Origin: Spirochaetia bacterium UBA5550
Lineage (GTDB): Bacteria > Spirochaetota > UBA4802 > UBA5550
Length of the DNA stretch: 6,498 bases
Assembly (NCBI GenBank): GCA_002425885.1
Contig: DINC01000370.1
Span: 3,589 to 10,086, forward strand
Reading direction: 5' to 3'
The position numbers and the translations under genes were made by a program. The notes below the pieces were generated by a model that saw only the letters and a program-made list of their open reading frames with translations, was not told the origin of the DNA and did not search any database. Of the stretch, positions 1-5,344 are shown one piece after another (the first letter of the stretch is position 1; each line of letters starts with the position of its first letter).

Positions 1-332
1 TCATTAAAATTCCTGCTCATACGGTCCGTACACATAAAGACTATATCCCGGACTCCTGTCTCCAGTGCCAGGTCAAGCATCAGGTTGAAGATTTTTCGGC
101 CTGTTTTATAAGCGGATTCAGCTGTGGTGAAAAAGTGAGCTATGTGCATATCAGTGTCAACGGCGTATTTTAAAGCCTTCTCCTCCTGCTGCTGGAGGGA
201 GGTGCCCTCCACCTCCTGGGCTTTTGTGCTCACCCGGTCGTAAATAAACACAGGCTTTTTACCGGCCTGCATAGCAGCGCGGATCTCGCTGACTATCTCT
301 CTGCGTAGTTCTGTGCGGTTGAAGGATTCCAT
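1..332 (-). CDS. Serine recombinase (resolvase/invertase family), N-terminal part, cut by window edge
   Basis: The frame is open from the ATG at 330-332 to the window edge (110 complete codons). It carries the catalytic core of serine recombinases, which cut and rejoin DNA through a phosphoserine link. Visible motifs: YDRVST at residues 31-36, with Ser35 as likely nucleophile and Tyr31/Arg33 matching Tyr6/Arg8 of gamma-delta resolvase; a Q-rich helix start (TSLQQQEEKAL, 44-54); and DRMSRN at 103-108, matching the Asp67-Arg68-Arg71 set. The C-terminal half, which would separate a small resolvase/invertase from a large phage integrase, lies outside the window. The roughly 28 residues before the motif are longer than usual, so Met21 is an alternative start. 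No ribosome binding site precedes the first ATG. In this phage context an integrase role is plausible but not shown. Confidence 0.88.
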   Translation of the reverse strand, partial: MESFNRTELRREIVSEIRAAMQAGKKPVFIYDRVSTKAQEVEGTSLQQQEEKALKYAVDTDMHIAHFFTTAESAYKTGRKIFNLMLDLALETGVRDIVFMCTDRMSRNFN

Positions 333-333
333 A

Positions 334-364
334 CACACAGAATAGAGTTGATTTATTCTGCGTG
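334..364. repeat. Inverted repeat in the recombinase promoter, possible operator
   Basis: The arms CACACAGAATA (334-344) and TATTCTGCGTG (354-364) are reverse complements at 10 of 11 positions, with a 9-base spacer. The repeat covers the putative -10 box and touches the -35 box, where a repressor or the recombinase itself could bind. It could also form an RNA hairpin or be a recombination half-site pair. There is no T run, so it does not look like an intrinsic terminator. Confidence 0.5.
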
Positions 365-368
365 TCAA
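339..368 (-). promoter_or_regulatory. Putative sigma70-type promoter for the recombinase gene
   Basis: On the minus strand a perfect TTGACA (363-368) is followed 18 bases later by TATTCT (339-344, four of six matches to TATAAT). It sits in the 40-base gap between the preceding gene's stop and the recombinase ATG. Transcription starting about 7 bases past the -10 box would begin at or next to the ATG (332), giving a leaderless or nearly leaderless message, in line with the missing ribosome binding site. The -10 match is imperfect and the 18-base spacing is slightly long. Confidence 0.45.
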
Positions 369-372
369 GCAC

Positions 373-840
373 TTACCACATATACAGCACTCCCCCCTGG
401 AGAGCCCCGAAACCCTGAGAGAGCATAAAACCGCCCCCTAAACCGAATTTACCGTACAGCCTATAGTATTGCCCCCAGGCACCCACCCGGAGGCTCGTAT
501 CAATATAAGGGCCCGCTATAGTCATATTACGAGGAGAGTCACGCGGCTTAATATTTACAAGCTTCTGCCAGCGCCGTTCGCAGAGCGAAGCTTTAAGCAT
601 ATAATCACCGTTTCCGGCACTCTGTATATCAATATAAGGGGTTTCCGTATCGTATCTTGTAAGGTCTGCTTTACAAATCTGTAAATCCAAAGAGGAGTAA
701 TCTCGCTCGATTATATTAGATTGTACCGGAGTTTTATCGGTTATTTGACCACCCTCACTTTGTGGCGCAAATAAAAAACGCACTACAAACACAATGAGGA
801 TTGTGTACAGAATCAGGAGCAAAGCCTTAAATCTATTCAT
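373..840 (-). CDS. Membrane-anchored protein of unknown function, Gly-rich C-terminus
   Basis: A 155-residue protein with a strongly hydrophobic segment at residues 6-24 after a short basic start (MNRFK), read as a signal anchor or signal peptide; no lipobox is visible. The rest should lie outside the cytoplasm. The C-terminal 35 residues alternate Gly, aromatic and hydrophobic residues and end in LYMW, resembling amphipathic beta strands of membrane or beta-sandwich proteins. The ATG overlaps the end of the preceding gene by 8 bases (833-840), so translation is probably coupled, with a weak GGTGA upstream. I do not recognise the family. Its place after the peptidase and before the recombinase suggests a lysis or envelope role (for example spanin-like), which is only inference. 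Confidence 0.72.
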   Translation of the reverse strand: MNRFKALLLILYTILIVFVVRFLFAPQSEGGQITDKTPVQSNIIERDYSSLDLQICKADLTRYDTETPYIDIQSAGNGDYMLKASLCERRWQKLVNIKPRDSPRNMTIAGPYIDTSLRVGAWGQYYRLYGKFGLGGGFMLSQGFGALQGGVLYMW

Positions 841-1045
841 TTTTCACCGCCGGAGACTTGTATTTAATCTGATCCTTATGCAGCTCTATGTCTCCGCATT
901 TAAGCGTAAAGCCTGTGATTGCAAGGCCCGCAAGGAGTATCAGGATCGCAAGCTTCCACCAGTGCTTTTCAAGGAAGGAGATAAAAAACGCTATTGCCTC
1001 ATACTTATTATCAATATCAGCCGGGTTGTTTTTCTTCTTTGCCAT
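833..1045 (-). CDS. Small single-pass membrane protein
   Basis: A 70-residue protein with a polar, basic N-terminus (MAKKKNN), one transmembrane segment at about residues 31-48 (KLAILILLAGLAITGFTL) and a short polar tail. By the positive-inside rule the N-terminus should be cytoplasmic and the tail outside. A strong GGAGG lies 7 bases before the ATG, inside the end of the upstream 53-residue gene, which it overlaps by 29 bases; it overlaps the next gene by 8 bases. Its size, topology and position beside a peptidase fit a holin or inner-membrane spanin-like component, but no family motif is recognisable. Confidence 0.68.
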   Translation of the reverse strand: MAKKKNNPADIDNKYEAIAFFISFLEKHWWKLAILILLAGLAITGFTLKCGDIELHKDQIKYKSPAVKNE

Positions 1046-1178
1046 CTCTAACCTCCGTTATATTCGCGAACTTCCGCTCGCTGAACTCCTCCCTTTTCCC
1101 TTTATTCCACTGATTTACCGGCCTAAAGTAACCGCTGACACGGGAATAAACCTCAACAGGCACAACTACTTTCCTCAT
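1017..1178 (-). CDS. Mini-protein resembling the glycyl-radical C-terminus of anaerobic ribonucleotide reductase (NrdD-like)
   Basis: A 53-residue ORF starting at the ATG 1176-1178, which overlaps the peptidase stop as ATGA, so translation is probably coupled. The segment EVYSRVSGYFRPVNQWNKGK (residues 9-28) followed by REEFSER matches the pattern RVxGY(L/F/Y)...N.GK..E...R seen at the end of class III (anaerobic) ribonucleoside-triphosphate reductases, where the Gly carries the radical; here it would be Gly16. The catalytic barrel and the Cys-rich zinc site that precede this motif in full NrdD are absent, and the protein has no Cys. It could be a spare glycyl-radical part, as GrcA/YfiD is for pyruvate formate-lyase, or a repurposed fold. 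The resemblance is by motif recognition only. It overlaps the next gene by 29 bases. Confidence 0.72.
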   Translation of the reverse strand: MRKVVVPVEVYSRVSGYFRPVNQWNKGKREEFSERKFANITEVRDGKEEKQPG

Positions 1179-1771
1179 GCCGCCCTCAAATAGAATTGCA
1201 TAGTTTTTGTATTTGCACGGCCAAACGTAAGCCGGACAAAATCTGCGTATTTAATCGGGATATCATTGCCGTCAAAGTGATCAACATACCCCTCATTATA
1301 ATCACCGTAAGGATCATCAATTATAATGCTTTTGACTGATGTATCATTGCTATATTCAACACCAACAACGCACACAAAATGCCCTGAAGTCCCTCCAGAG
1401 AGAAAGCCTCCTCCAATACCGACAGCCCCGCCGTGCCTGATGTGATCTATCATCTCCGGCATTGTTGCTTTTTGCACCCGGCACGCTTCTTTGCCGACAG
1501 CCTTATTCACAGCCCAGGCTATACAGTGAGAATCATTCCACGGGTTATATTTTGCACCAGGACAGACTTTCTGGAGATACGCTCTCCCCTCCGGGCTATC
1601 GAGTATATCCATCAGGTAATCTTCAGGCATCACTCCATCAGGAGCGGGTATTCTATGCCCTGTATATATACACCCCATTGTCGCAACGGTTGTATTGCAC
1701 TCGCTTTTCGGTCTGCGTTTTGTGAGCAGCTGGTACCGGTTTTTGATGCCTCTGCTGATATTTATCAACAT
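1175..1771 (-). CDS. C39-like cysteine peptidase, probable phage endolysin
   Basis: A 198-residue protein with the layout of C39-like/papain-fold peptidases. A Cys sits at a helix start (Cys25 in SECNTTVATM), a His lies in the strand motif TSGHFVCVVGVEY (His131), and an Asp follows in IIIDDPYGDY (Asp152 or Asp153). These are the likely catalytic triad. Gly-rich loops (112-130) lie just before the His, as is usual. There is no signal peptide, so access to the wall would need a holin or similar. The start is well supported: AAGGAG, overlapping the upstream stop, lies 9 bases before the ATG. In phage this fold usually cuts peptidoglycan cross-links, or less often processes proteins; with small membrane proteins next to it I favour endolysin. 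Confidence 0.8.
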   Translation of the reverse strand: MLINISRGIKNRYQLLTKRRPKSECNTTVATMGCIYTGHRIPAPDGVMPEDYLMDILDSPEGRAYLQKVCPGAKYNPWNDSHCIAWAVNKAVGKEACRVQKATMPEMIDHIRHGGAVGIGGGFLSGGTSGHFVCVVGVEYSNDTSVKSIIIDDPYGDYNEGYVDHFDGNDIPIKYADFVRLTFGRANTKTMQFYLRAA

Positions 1772-1784
1772 GGATTATGTCTCC

Positions 1785-2102
1785 TTATCTTTTATGCTTT
1801 TCTGCGCAAAGCTCTTTATGATCTATCAGTGCCCGGCAGTTCTTCTCAATCTGCTTCTCTGCAGAGTTTAAGCGCGGATAAATTTCCCGCTTGAATTGAT
1901 CCTTGACCCCTTCAATATCATCACAGATCGTGCCGAGTTCCCTGCTCACCCCTGCCCGCTCAATCTCTGAAATTTTCACAACGTTCGAAATTTTATTATC
2001 AAGCAGCTCAAAGCCCTTTGCATTGATTTTCCACATCGCATAAGTGGAGGCTGCTATAGTTCCGATAGTGATAACTGTGTTGAGGTCAAGATTAATGTTC
2101 AT
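1785..2102 (-). CDS. Small membrane protein with cytoplasmic coiled coil (holin-like or unknown)
   Basis: A 105-residue protein from the ATG at 2100-2102. A GTG three bases earlier is also possible, but GGAGGGG is better spaced for the ATG. The N-terminus has one hydrophobic segment at about residues 9-24 (VITIGTIAASTYAMWKI with neighbours), followed by a long charged, heptad-like helical region (about 35-95) likely to form a coiled coil, and a basic end (EKHKR). The ATG shares one base with the upstream stop (TGATG), a coupling arrangement. It stands directly upstream of the peptidase, the classic holin position, but one membrane segment plus a coiled coil also fits phage hemolysin-XhlA-like or structural accessory proteins. 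No firm family assignment. Confidence 0.7.
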   Translation of the reverse strand: MNINLDLNTVITIGTIAASTYAMWKINAKGFELLDNKISNVVKISEIERAGVSRELGTICDDIEGVKDQFKREIYPRLNSAEKQIEKNCRALIDHKELCAEKHKR

Positions 2103-2569
2103 CACCCCTCCATCTGCGCAAGAATCTCCGCCTCAGTCGGAAACCGGAGGCCTGCGACAATAGCAACAACACTCTCAACCGTATCAGCCTCTGCAATTTC
2201 TGCTGCAGCAGAATGATAAATCTTTTTATAAGTCTCAATAAATGCAGCCACATTAGCCGCTGTGAGATAAGAGGGATATCCGGCAGTTGCACCTGTGAGC
2301 ACGTTCAGAATCTTCACATCGTCAAGGATTGCCGCCCTCTCTGTTCTGCATCGTTGAGAGAGCAATACACGGGCCTCAGCTTTACACTCCAGGAGACGAT
2401 GCTCCTCTTCTGATACTTCAACTATCCTCTCATCCGGGATGCTGATGTAATCCCGCTGAACATCCGACAGGATTGAATCATCCACATCAGCGAGATCCTC
2501 CTTGAAGCCTGCAAAATATCCGGGGAGAGCCCGGAGCATAATACCGCTTGAATCTATCTCGTAGAACAT
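2102..2569 (-). CDS. Hypothetical phage protein, 155 residues, overlapping the RT gene
   Basis: An acidic, mostly helical soluble protein with no membrane segment. It starts at ATG 2567-2569, inside the last codons of the RT gene (16-base overlap), with a good GGAGG 4 bases upstream, and shares one base with the start of the following gene. The middle (residues 55-95, rich in E, A, R, L) looks helical, and the end reads FPTEAEILAQMEG. Small acidic helical proteins after a tail-fibre gene are often fibre assembly chaperones. Here it is separated from the tail-type variable protein only by the DGR machinery, so it could have been its neighbour before the cassette was inserted. That is speculation; I do not recognise a motif. 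Confidence 0.72.
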   Translation of the reverse strand: MFYEIDSSGIMLRALPGYFAGFKEDLADVDDSILSDVQRDYISIPDERIVEVSEEEHRLLECKAEARVLLSQRCRTERAAILDDVKILNVLTGATAGYPSYLTAANVAAFIETYKKIYHSAAAEIAEADTVESVVAIVAGLRFPTEAEILAQMEG

Positions 2570-3543
2570 GATGCCTCCAGTTTATCTGATAATGTTTTTC
2601 TATAACTAAAATTGCGTGAATACATTGAATGCCCGAGCACTGAATTCATTGAGGAGCTGAACTGCTCCGGAGAGATTTTTCCGCTCTGCAAATCTTCAGC
2701 GAGTACAGCTATTCTCCTTGAATTGCGCTTCACGGTTTCTTTTTTGATTTTTGCAAATCCCGGATAACAGCGGAATCCGCAGAACTCAACCCCGCGGCTG
2801 GTTTCATATACCTTGCTTTTGCTTTCTGAGAGTGTTAAATTCAGTTTCTCCTGCAGGAAGTGTCTCACCAGGTTCTTTGTCTGCTCCAGCTGCTCCCTGG
2901 AATCTCCGAATATAACAAAGTCATCCATGTAGCGGAGATAATAATGATACCCGAAAATATGTTTAACATAGAAATCCAGTTCATGCAGGTAAAGATTCGC
3001 GGATAATTGAGATACCAGGTTCCCGATAGGGAGACCGGGATTCGGTGTTGAATCTATAATTGTATCGACTAACCAGAGCGTATCCGGGCAATCTATCTTT
3101 TTACGATATAAGGATTTTAAAATATCATGATTGATTGAGAAAAAATATGACTTAATGTCACACTTCAGGCAAAACCGGTTTCTCTTCGAAAACTTGATGA
3201 ACCTGTCAACAGCAAGCTTCACCCCGTGCCCGGTACGGCAGGCGTGTGAGTCAAATATGAACTGCTTATCAATCACAGGCTCTATGAGGTTAACCAGGGC
3301 GTGCTGAACAACCCTGTCCCGCAGCGGAAGAGCACTGATAAGTCTTTTTTTAGGCTCTGTCACAATACGGTGCTTATACTCAGATACCTGGTATGTTTTC
3401 CATATCAGCTCATTCTGTATTGTAATAAGATTCTCATCTAATCTTGACCTGAACTGCATCACATCATCCCTGTACTTTTTCAGCCTCTGAGTTTTCTTCC
3501 ACGAGAGAAGAAGATTTTCGTAATCATAAATGTTTTTGTACAT
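2554..3543 (-). CDS. DGR reverse transcriptase
   Basis: A 329-residue protein from ATG 3541-3543, with GAGG just upstream. A TTG at 3577-3579 would add 12 residues but has no clear ribosome binding site. It copies the template-repeat RNA into adenine-mutagenised cDNA that replaces the variable repeat. Numbered from the ATG: an N-terminal RT region with PKKRLISALPLRDRVVQHAL (64-83, allowing for the start choice); first catalytic Asp in KCDIKSYF (Asp129); GLPIGNLVSQ at 170-179, where SQ replaces the usual motif of other RTs and marks DGR enzymes; catalytic YMDD at 205-208; and a thumb region with VEFCGFR. The length is normal for DGR RTs, and there is no maturase or endonuclease domain. It follows avd and TR and overlaps the next gene by 16 bases. 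Confidence 0.97.
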   Translation of the reverse strand: MYKNIYDYENLLLSWKKTQRLKKYRDDVMQFRSRLDENLITIQNELIWKTYQVSEYKHRIVTEPKKRLISALPLRDRVVQHALVNLIEPVIDKQFIFDSHACRTGHGVKLAVDRFIKFSKRNRFCLKCDIKSYFFSINHDILKSLYRKKIDCPDTLWLVDTIIDSTPNPGLPIGNLVSQLSANLYLHELDFYVKHIFGYHYYLRYMDDFVIFGDSREQLEQTKNLVRHFLQEKLNLTLSESKSKVYETSRGVEFCGFRCYPGFAKIKKETVKRNSRRIAVLAEDLQSGKISPEQFSSSMNSVLGHSMYSRNFSYRKTLSDKLEASCSTR

Positions 3544-3683
3544 ACGCCCTCTTTTTTTATTTTTCGGGACAAGTCGCAACCAATCCCGCCTTCTCTCTTT
3601 CGGCCTTTCAGCCTGGACTATAGCCTCTGACTCTCTGTCACTGTCGCAGAGTTAACACTCTACGATCTAAACTGCTGACGCAG
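3544..3683 (-). ncRNA. Structured spacer of the DGR RNA between TR and the RT start
   Basis: These 140 bases separate the template repeat from the RT ATG. In the Bordetella phage DGR a similar spacer (also about 140 nt) is needed with the TR RNA for RT-Avd binding and self-primed cDNA synthesis. Candidate stems seen here, on the minus strand: ACTGC/GCAGT with a 4-base loop right at the TR edge (3671-3684); an 8-bp stem (one G-T pair) with a GTTA loop at 3645-3664; TGAC/GTCA with a 5-base loop at about 3628-3640; and a short GGCT-GAAA-GGCC hairpin near 3602-3613. No ORF with convincing features lies inside. The function is inferred from position and stems. Confidence 0.6.
3645..3664 (-). other. 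8-bp stem-loop in the DGR spacer RNA
   Basis: On the minus strand CGTAGAGT pairs with ACTCTGCG (seven Watson-Crick pairs and one G-T) around a GTTA loop. No T run follows, so it is not an intrinsic terminator. It is most likely part of the folded DGR RNA. Confidence 0.5.
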
Positions 3684-3684
3684 T
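3671..3684 (-). other. Hairpin at the 3' edge of the template repeat
   Basis: A perfect 5-bp stem (ACTGC and GCAGT) closing a 4-base loop. It overlaps the last TR base and begins exactly where TR-VR identity stops, so it could mark or stabilise the end of the template in the DGR RNA. Confidence 0.45.
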
Positions 3685-3788
3685 CACAGGCGAAGCGGGA
3701 GCCGATGTTCGTGTTCACGTTCGCAGCAAGGTTGTTCACGTTCACGGCCCGGGAACCGGCGATCACGCCATTATCCCAGTTGCCACTT
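3684..3788 (-). repeat. DGR template repeat (TR)
   Basis: A non-coding near-copy of the 3' end of the variable gene, starting 7 bases after the avd stop. It aligns gap-free to 4170-4274 (offset 486) over 105 bases with 10 mismatches. All lie at plus-strand T, i.e. coding-strand A: 3706, 3708, 3712, 3714, 3721, 3733, 3763, 3780, 3781 and 3787. The coding strand is loaded with AAC codons (seven) placed at the variable sites, the usual design allowing the widest residue choice without stop codons. Read in the VR frame it would encode WDNGVIAGSRAVNVNN and onward. Beyond both ends the similarity breaks with non-A differences, which fixes the boundaries. Confidence 0.97.
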
Positions 3789-3795
3789 CGATAGG

Positions 3796-4137
3796 CTATG
3801 CCCCATATTTTTTAATCATGCCTCCCGCGATTCTGCCGATCTCAATCACCTTCTCCATCGAGGTTTTTCTCGATTGAGTTGATAAATACGCCGGCTTCTT
3901 CTCATTCGAGAACACAATTAAAGTTTTCAAAAATTCAAGTTCCTTGTCAAAATCATATAGAAACTTTGCTTTCTGCTTCGACTTCTGAATCTCAATCGTC
4001 AGCCTGAGCAGAGTATATACTGAATTCTTTACCTGGGTCTGGAGTGTAAATTTTTCATGCTTTGGAAATCTCTCCGCAATCGGGAAGAAATAAATCATGA
4101 AATCATACACTTTCTGATATAGAACAAAATCTTTCAA
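3796..4137 (-). CDS. avd: DGR accessory variability determinant (Avd)
   Basis: A 113-residue helical protein of the Avd/four-helix-bundle family (related in fold to 23S rRNA intervening-sequence proteins). Avd assembles as a barrel-like pentamer and binds the RT and the TR RNA; it is required for mutagenic retrohoming. Typical features: the start YQKVYDFMIYFFPIAERFPK (residues 7-26) followed by HEKFTLQTQVKNSVY, a basic middle (KSKQKAKFL), a helix with KELEFLKTLI, and a last helix EKVIEIGRIAGGMIKKYG. The start is TTG at 4135-4137; a stop codon lies three codons upstream in frame, and the family alignment needs these first residues, so no ATG start is available. The ribosome binding site is weak. 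It lies 22 bases after the variable gene and 7 bases before TR. Confidence 0.94.
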   Translation of the reverse strand: MKDFVLYQKVYDFMIYFFPIAERFPKHEKFTLQTQVKNSVYTLLRLTIEIQKSKQKAKFLYDFDKELEFLKTLIVFSNEKKPAYLSTQSRKTSMEKVIEIGRIAGGMIKKYGA

Positions 4138-4139
4138 AA

Positions 4140-4163
4140 CAGATTACCAGAAAATCAGATTAC
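4140..4163. repeat. 8-base direct repeat between variable gene and avd
   Basis: CAGATTAC occurs at 4140-4147 and 4156-4163, 16 bases apart. One copy overlaps the stop codon of the variable gene; the other lies just before the avd TTG and supplies the in-frame stop there. It may be a chance or slippage product, or a relic of cassette assembly. No long hairpin of the type found after VR in some phage DGRs is visible here. Confidence 0.5.
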
Positions 4164-5341
4164 AGAGAATCACAGGCGAAGCGGGAGCCGACGCTCGAGG
4201 TCACGTACGCAGCAAGGTAGTTCACGTTCACGGCCCGGGAACCGGCGAACACGCCATTATCCCAGCCGCCACCTGCCAGGAGCTGATAAGGAGATCCGTA
4301 TCTCTGCCCGAATCCGTTACCTGCAAGCTCCCCTGTATTGATATCATTAGTCCATCCGGAACCAGCCGCTCCGCCGTTAGATGCCAGCCACTCCCAGACA
4401 TTCCCAACGCAGTCACGGAGCCCTGCAAAGGATGTGTTGTATCCTAAAATATAGTTTGCGTCCGCATCCGCTGCCAGAGTTGCCGCAGCCTTAACTCTTG
4501 CCGTGTTTGATGTCTTTGTCCATCCGTTGAGGTTACTGCCGTCAAGGCCCTGCGGAGATCCCAGGGCTCCCACTGTCCATTCATCATAAAAAGCGAGGCG
4601 TTTGCCAACGTTGGCGGCTCGAATCATAAAATCATATCCGTTCAGGCTTTCTGTTCCGGTAAGCGGCAATTGATTGATTTTACTGTATGCCTTTTTGCGC
4701 GGGAGGGTTCCCCCGCCGTCTGATGCAAGGTATATGTCTATCCAGGTTCTATGCCCTGGTGCGATCCTGCTCATGCCGCCTAACTGATATGTAGAGGGAT
4801 CTGCAAGCCCTAAGAGATAGCACTCGGGCATGTTTTCGAGATCCCACACAGAGCCCTCAACGATTCCATCCGCCACATCTGAGGCAGTGAATGAGTTCCG
4901 GATTTTCCCGTAGTGGAAGCCGCCGATTATCCGGGGGTTTGTCATGCCGGCGGGTGTTGTTGGTGACAGTGATATCTTTAGCACAGGGACCGTCCCCGAG
5001 GAGGGCTCCCCTGCCCAGATGTAGTGATCTGCTCCGAATGTAAACGCGGTGCCTGTGTCCAGGTCTGATACGGTGAGTGTTGCTGCAGATTCAAGGATTG
5101 CTGTCATTGTTGTCAGCGGAATACGAAAAGACGGTACCTGTACGCCCGAGCCGCTTTTTGTAATTTTTGCGAACATTGAGGCAAAGGCGAAGCCGCCAAG
5201 GCCGGAGAGTACGTCAACACGGGAAACGAGGGTTTCGTGCTCGGCTTTTAAATATTCGGTATTATCAACCAGCTGATTGAATATATCGGCAGACACGGTG
5301 TCTGCGAAGTCGGTTACATCACTTATATTTTGCCAGGACAT
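4160..5341 (-). CDS. DGR target: variable tail-type protein with FGE/C-type-lectin-like C-terminal domain
   Basis: A 393-residue protein with ATG at 5339-5341 and AAGGAG upstream spanning the previous stop. The N-terminus (1-45, helical, SWQNISDVTDFADTV) looks like a tail attachment segment; the middle (about 50-200) has no recognised motif. The C-terminal half has the formylglycine-generating-enzyme/sulfatase-modifying fold used by many DGR targets: MIRAANVGKRLAFYDEW (239-255), the hallmark DCVGNVWEW (310-318), and GGGWDNGVFAGSRA (357-370) up to GSRFACDSL. The VR covers residues 357-391, two residues short of the end. Compared with the TR, changed residues are 357, 359, 365, 375, 379 and 381-384. 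The role is probably ligand or receptor binding at the virion tip; diversification of the binding surface is inferred from the VR. Confidence 0.95.
   Translation of the reverse strand: MSWQNISDVTDFADTVSADIFNQLVDNTEYLKAEHETLVSRVDVLSGLGGFAFASMFAKITKSGSGVQVPSFRIPLTTMTAILESAATLTVSDLDTGTAFTFGADHYIWAGEPSSGTVPVLKISLSPTTPAGMTNPRIIGGFHYGKIRNSFTASDVADGIVEGSVWDLENMPECYLLGLADPSTYQLGGMSRIAPGHRTWIDIYLASDGGGTLPRKKAYSKINQLPLTGTESLNGYDFMIRAANVGKRLAFYDEWTVGALGSPQGLDGSNLNGWTKTSNTARVKAAATLAADADANYILGYNTSFAGLRDCVGNVWEWLASNGGAAGSGWTNDINTGELAGNGFGQRYGSPYQLLAGGGWDNGVFAGSRAVNVNYLAAYVTSSVGSRFACDSL
4170..4191 (-). other. Candidate IMH (initiation of mutagenic homology) at the VR 3' end
   Basis: The last 22 bases of VR are identical to TR 3684-3705. 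They are GC-rich and carry no A on the coding strand except the final base, matching the invariant element where cDNA integration begins in known DGRs. In the Bordetella phage the TR version differs at a few positions (IMH*); here the two copies are identical. Confidence 0.65.
4170..4274 (-). repeat. DGR variable repeat (VR)
   Basis: The in-frame 3' end of the target gene, matching TR (3684-3788) at 95 of 105 bases. The ten substitutions lie at 4192, 4194, 4198, 4200, 4207, 4219, 4249, 4266, 4267 and 4273, all opposite a TR coding-strand A. On the coding strand the A has become T four times, G five times and C once. Codon effects include AAC to GGC, TAC (twice), ACC and AGC, ATC to TTC and GTC, ACG to TCG, and AGT to GGT; all are non-synonymous. 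Five of the seven AAC codons are altered, so VR has been rewritten at least once. Confidence 0.97.
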
Positions 5342-5344
5342 TTT

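Noticed and set aside
469..684. Plus-strand ORFs across the window (for example 469-684, 888-1193, 1433-1894, 5049-5276)
   Set aside because: They lie opposite well-supported minus-strand genes, have no convincing ribosome binding sites, and their proteins show no coherent domain; they are shadows.
2092..2292. Arg/Leu-rich minus-strand ORF at 2092-2292
   Set aside because: It is an alternative frame inside the 2102-2569 gene with low-complexity composition and no start signal.
2554..3543. Group II intron or retron reverse transcriptase
   Set aside because: There is no maturase or endonuclease domain and no intron RNA. The GLPIGNLVSQ motif, avd and the TR/VR pair identify a DGR.
3645..3664. 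Intrinsic terminator before the RT gene
   Set aside because: The stem is followed by purine-rich sequence rather than a T run, and a stop here would cut the RT from the operon.
3684..3788. TR/VR pair as a simple gene duplication or CRISPR-like repeat
   Set aside because: All mismatches lie at template A. Only two copies exist, one coding and one non-coding, without spacers.
3789..3800. Extending TR/VR similarity past 3788
   Set aside because: From 3789 the differences (C to G, G to C, A to C) are no longer limited to template A, so this is outside the repeat and inside the end of avd.
3796..4137. 23S rRNA intervening-sequence protein instead of Avd
   Set aside because: The fold family is shared, but there is no rRNA here, and the position between VR and TR makes Avd far more likely.
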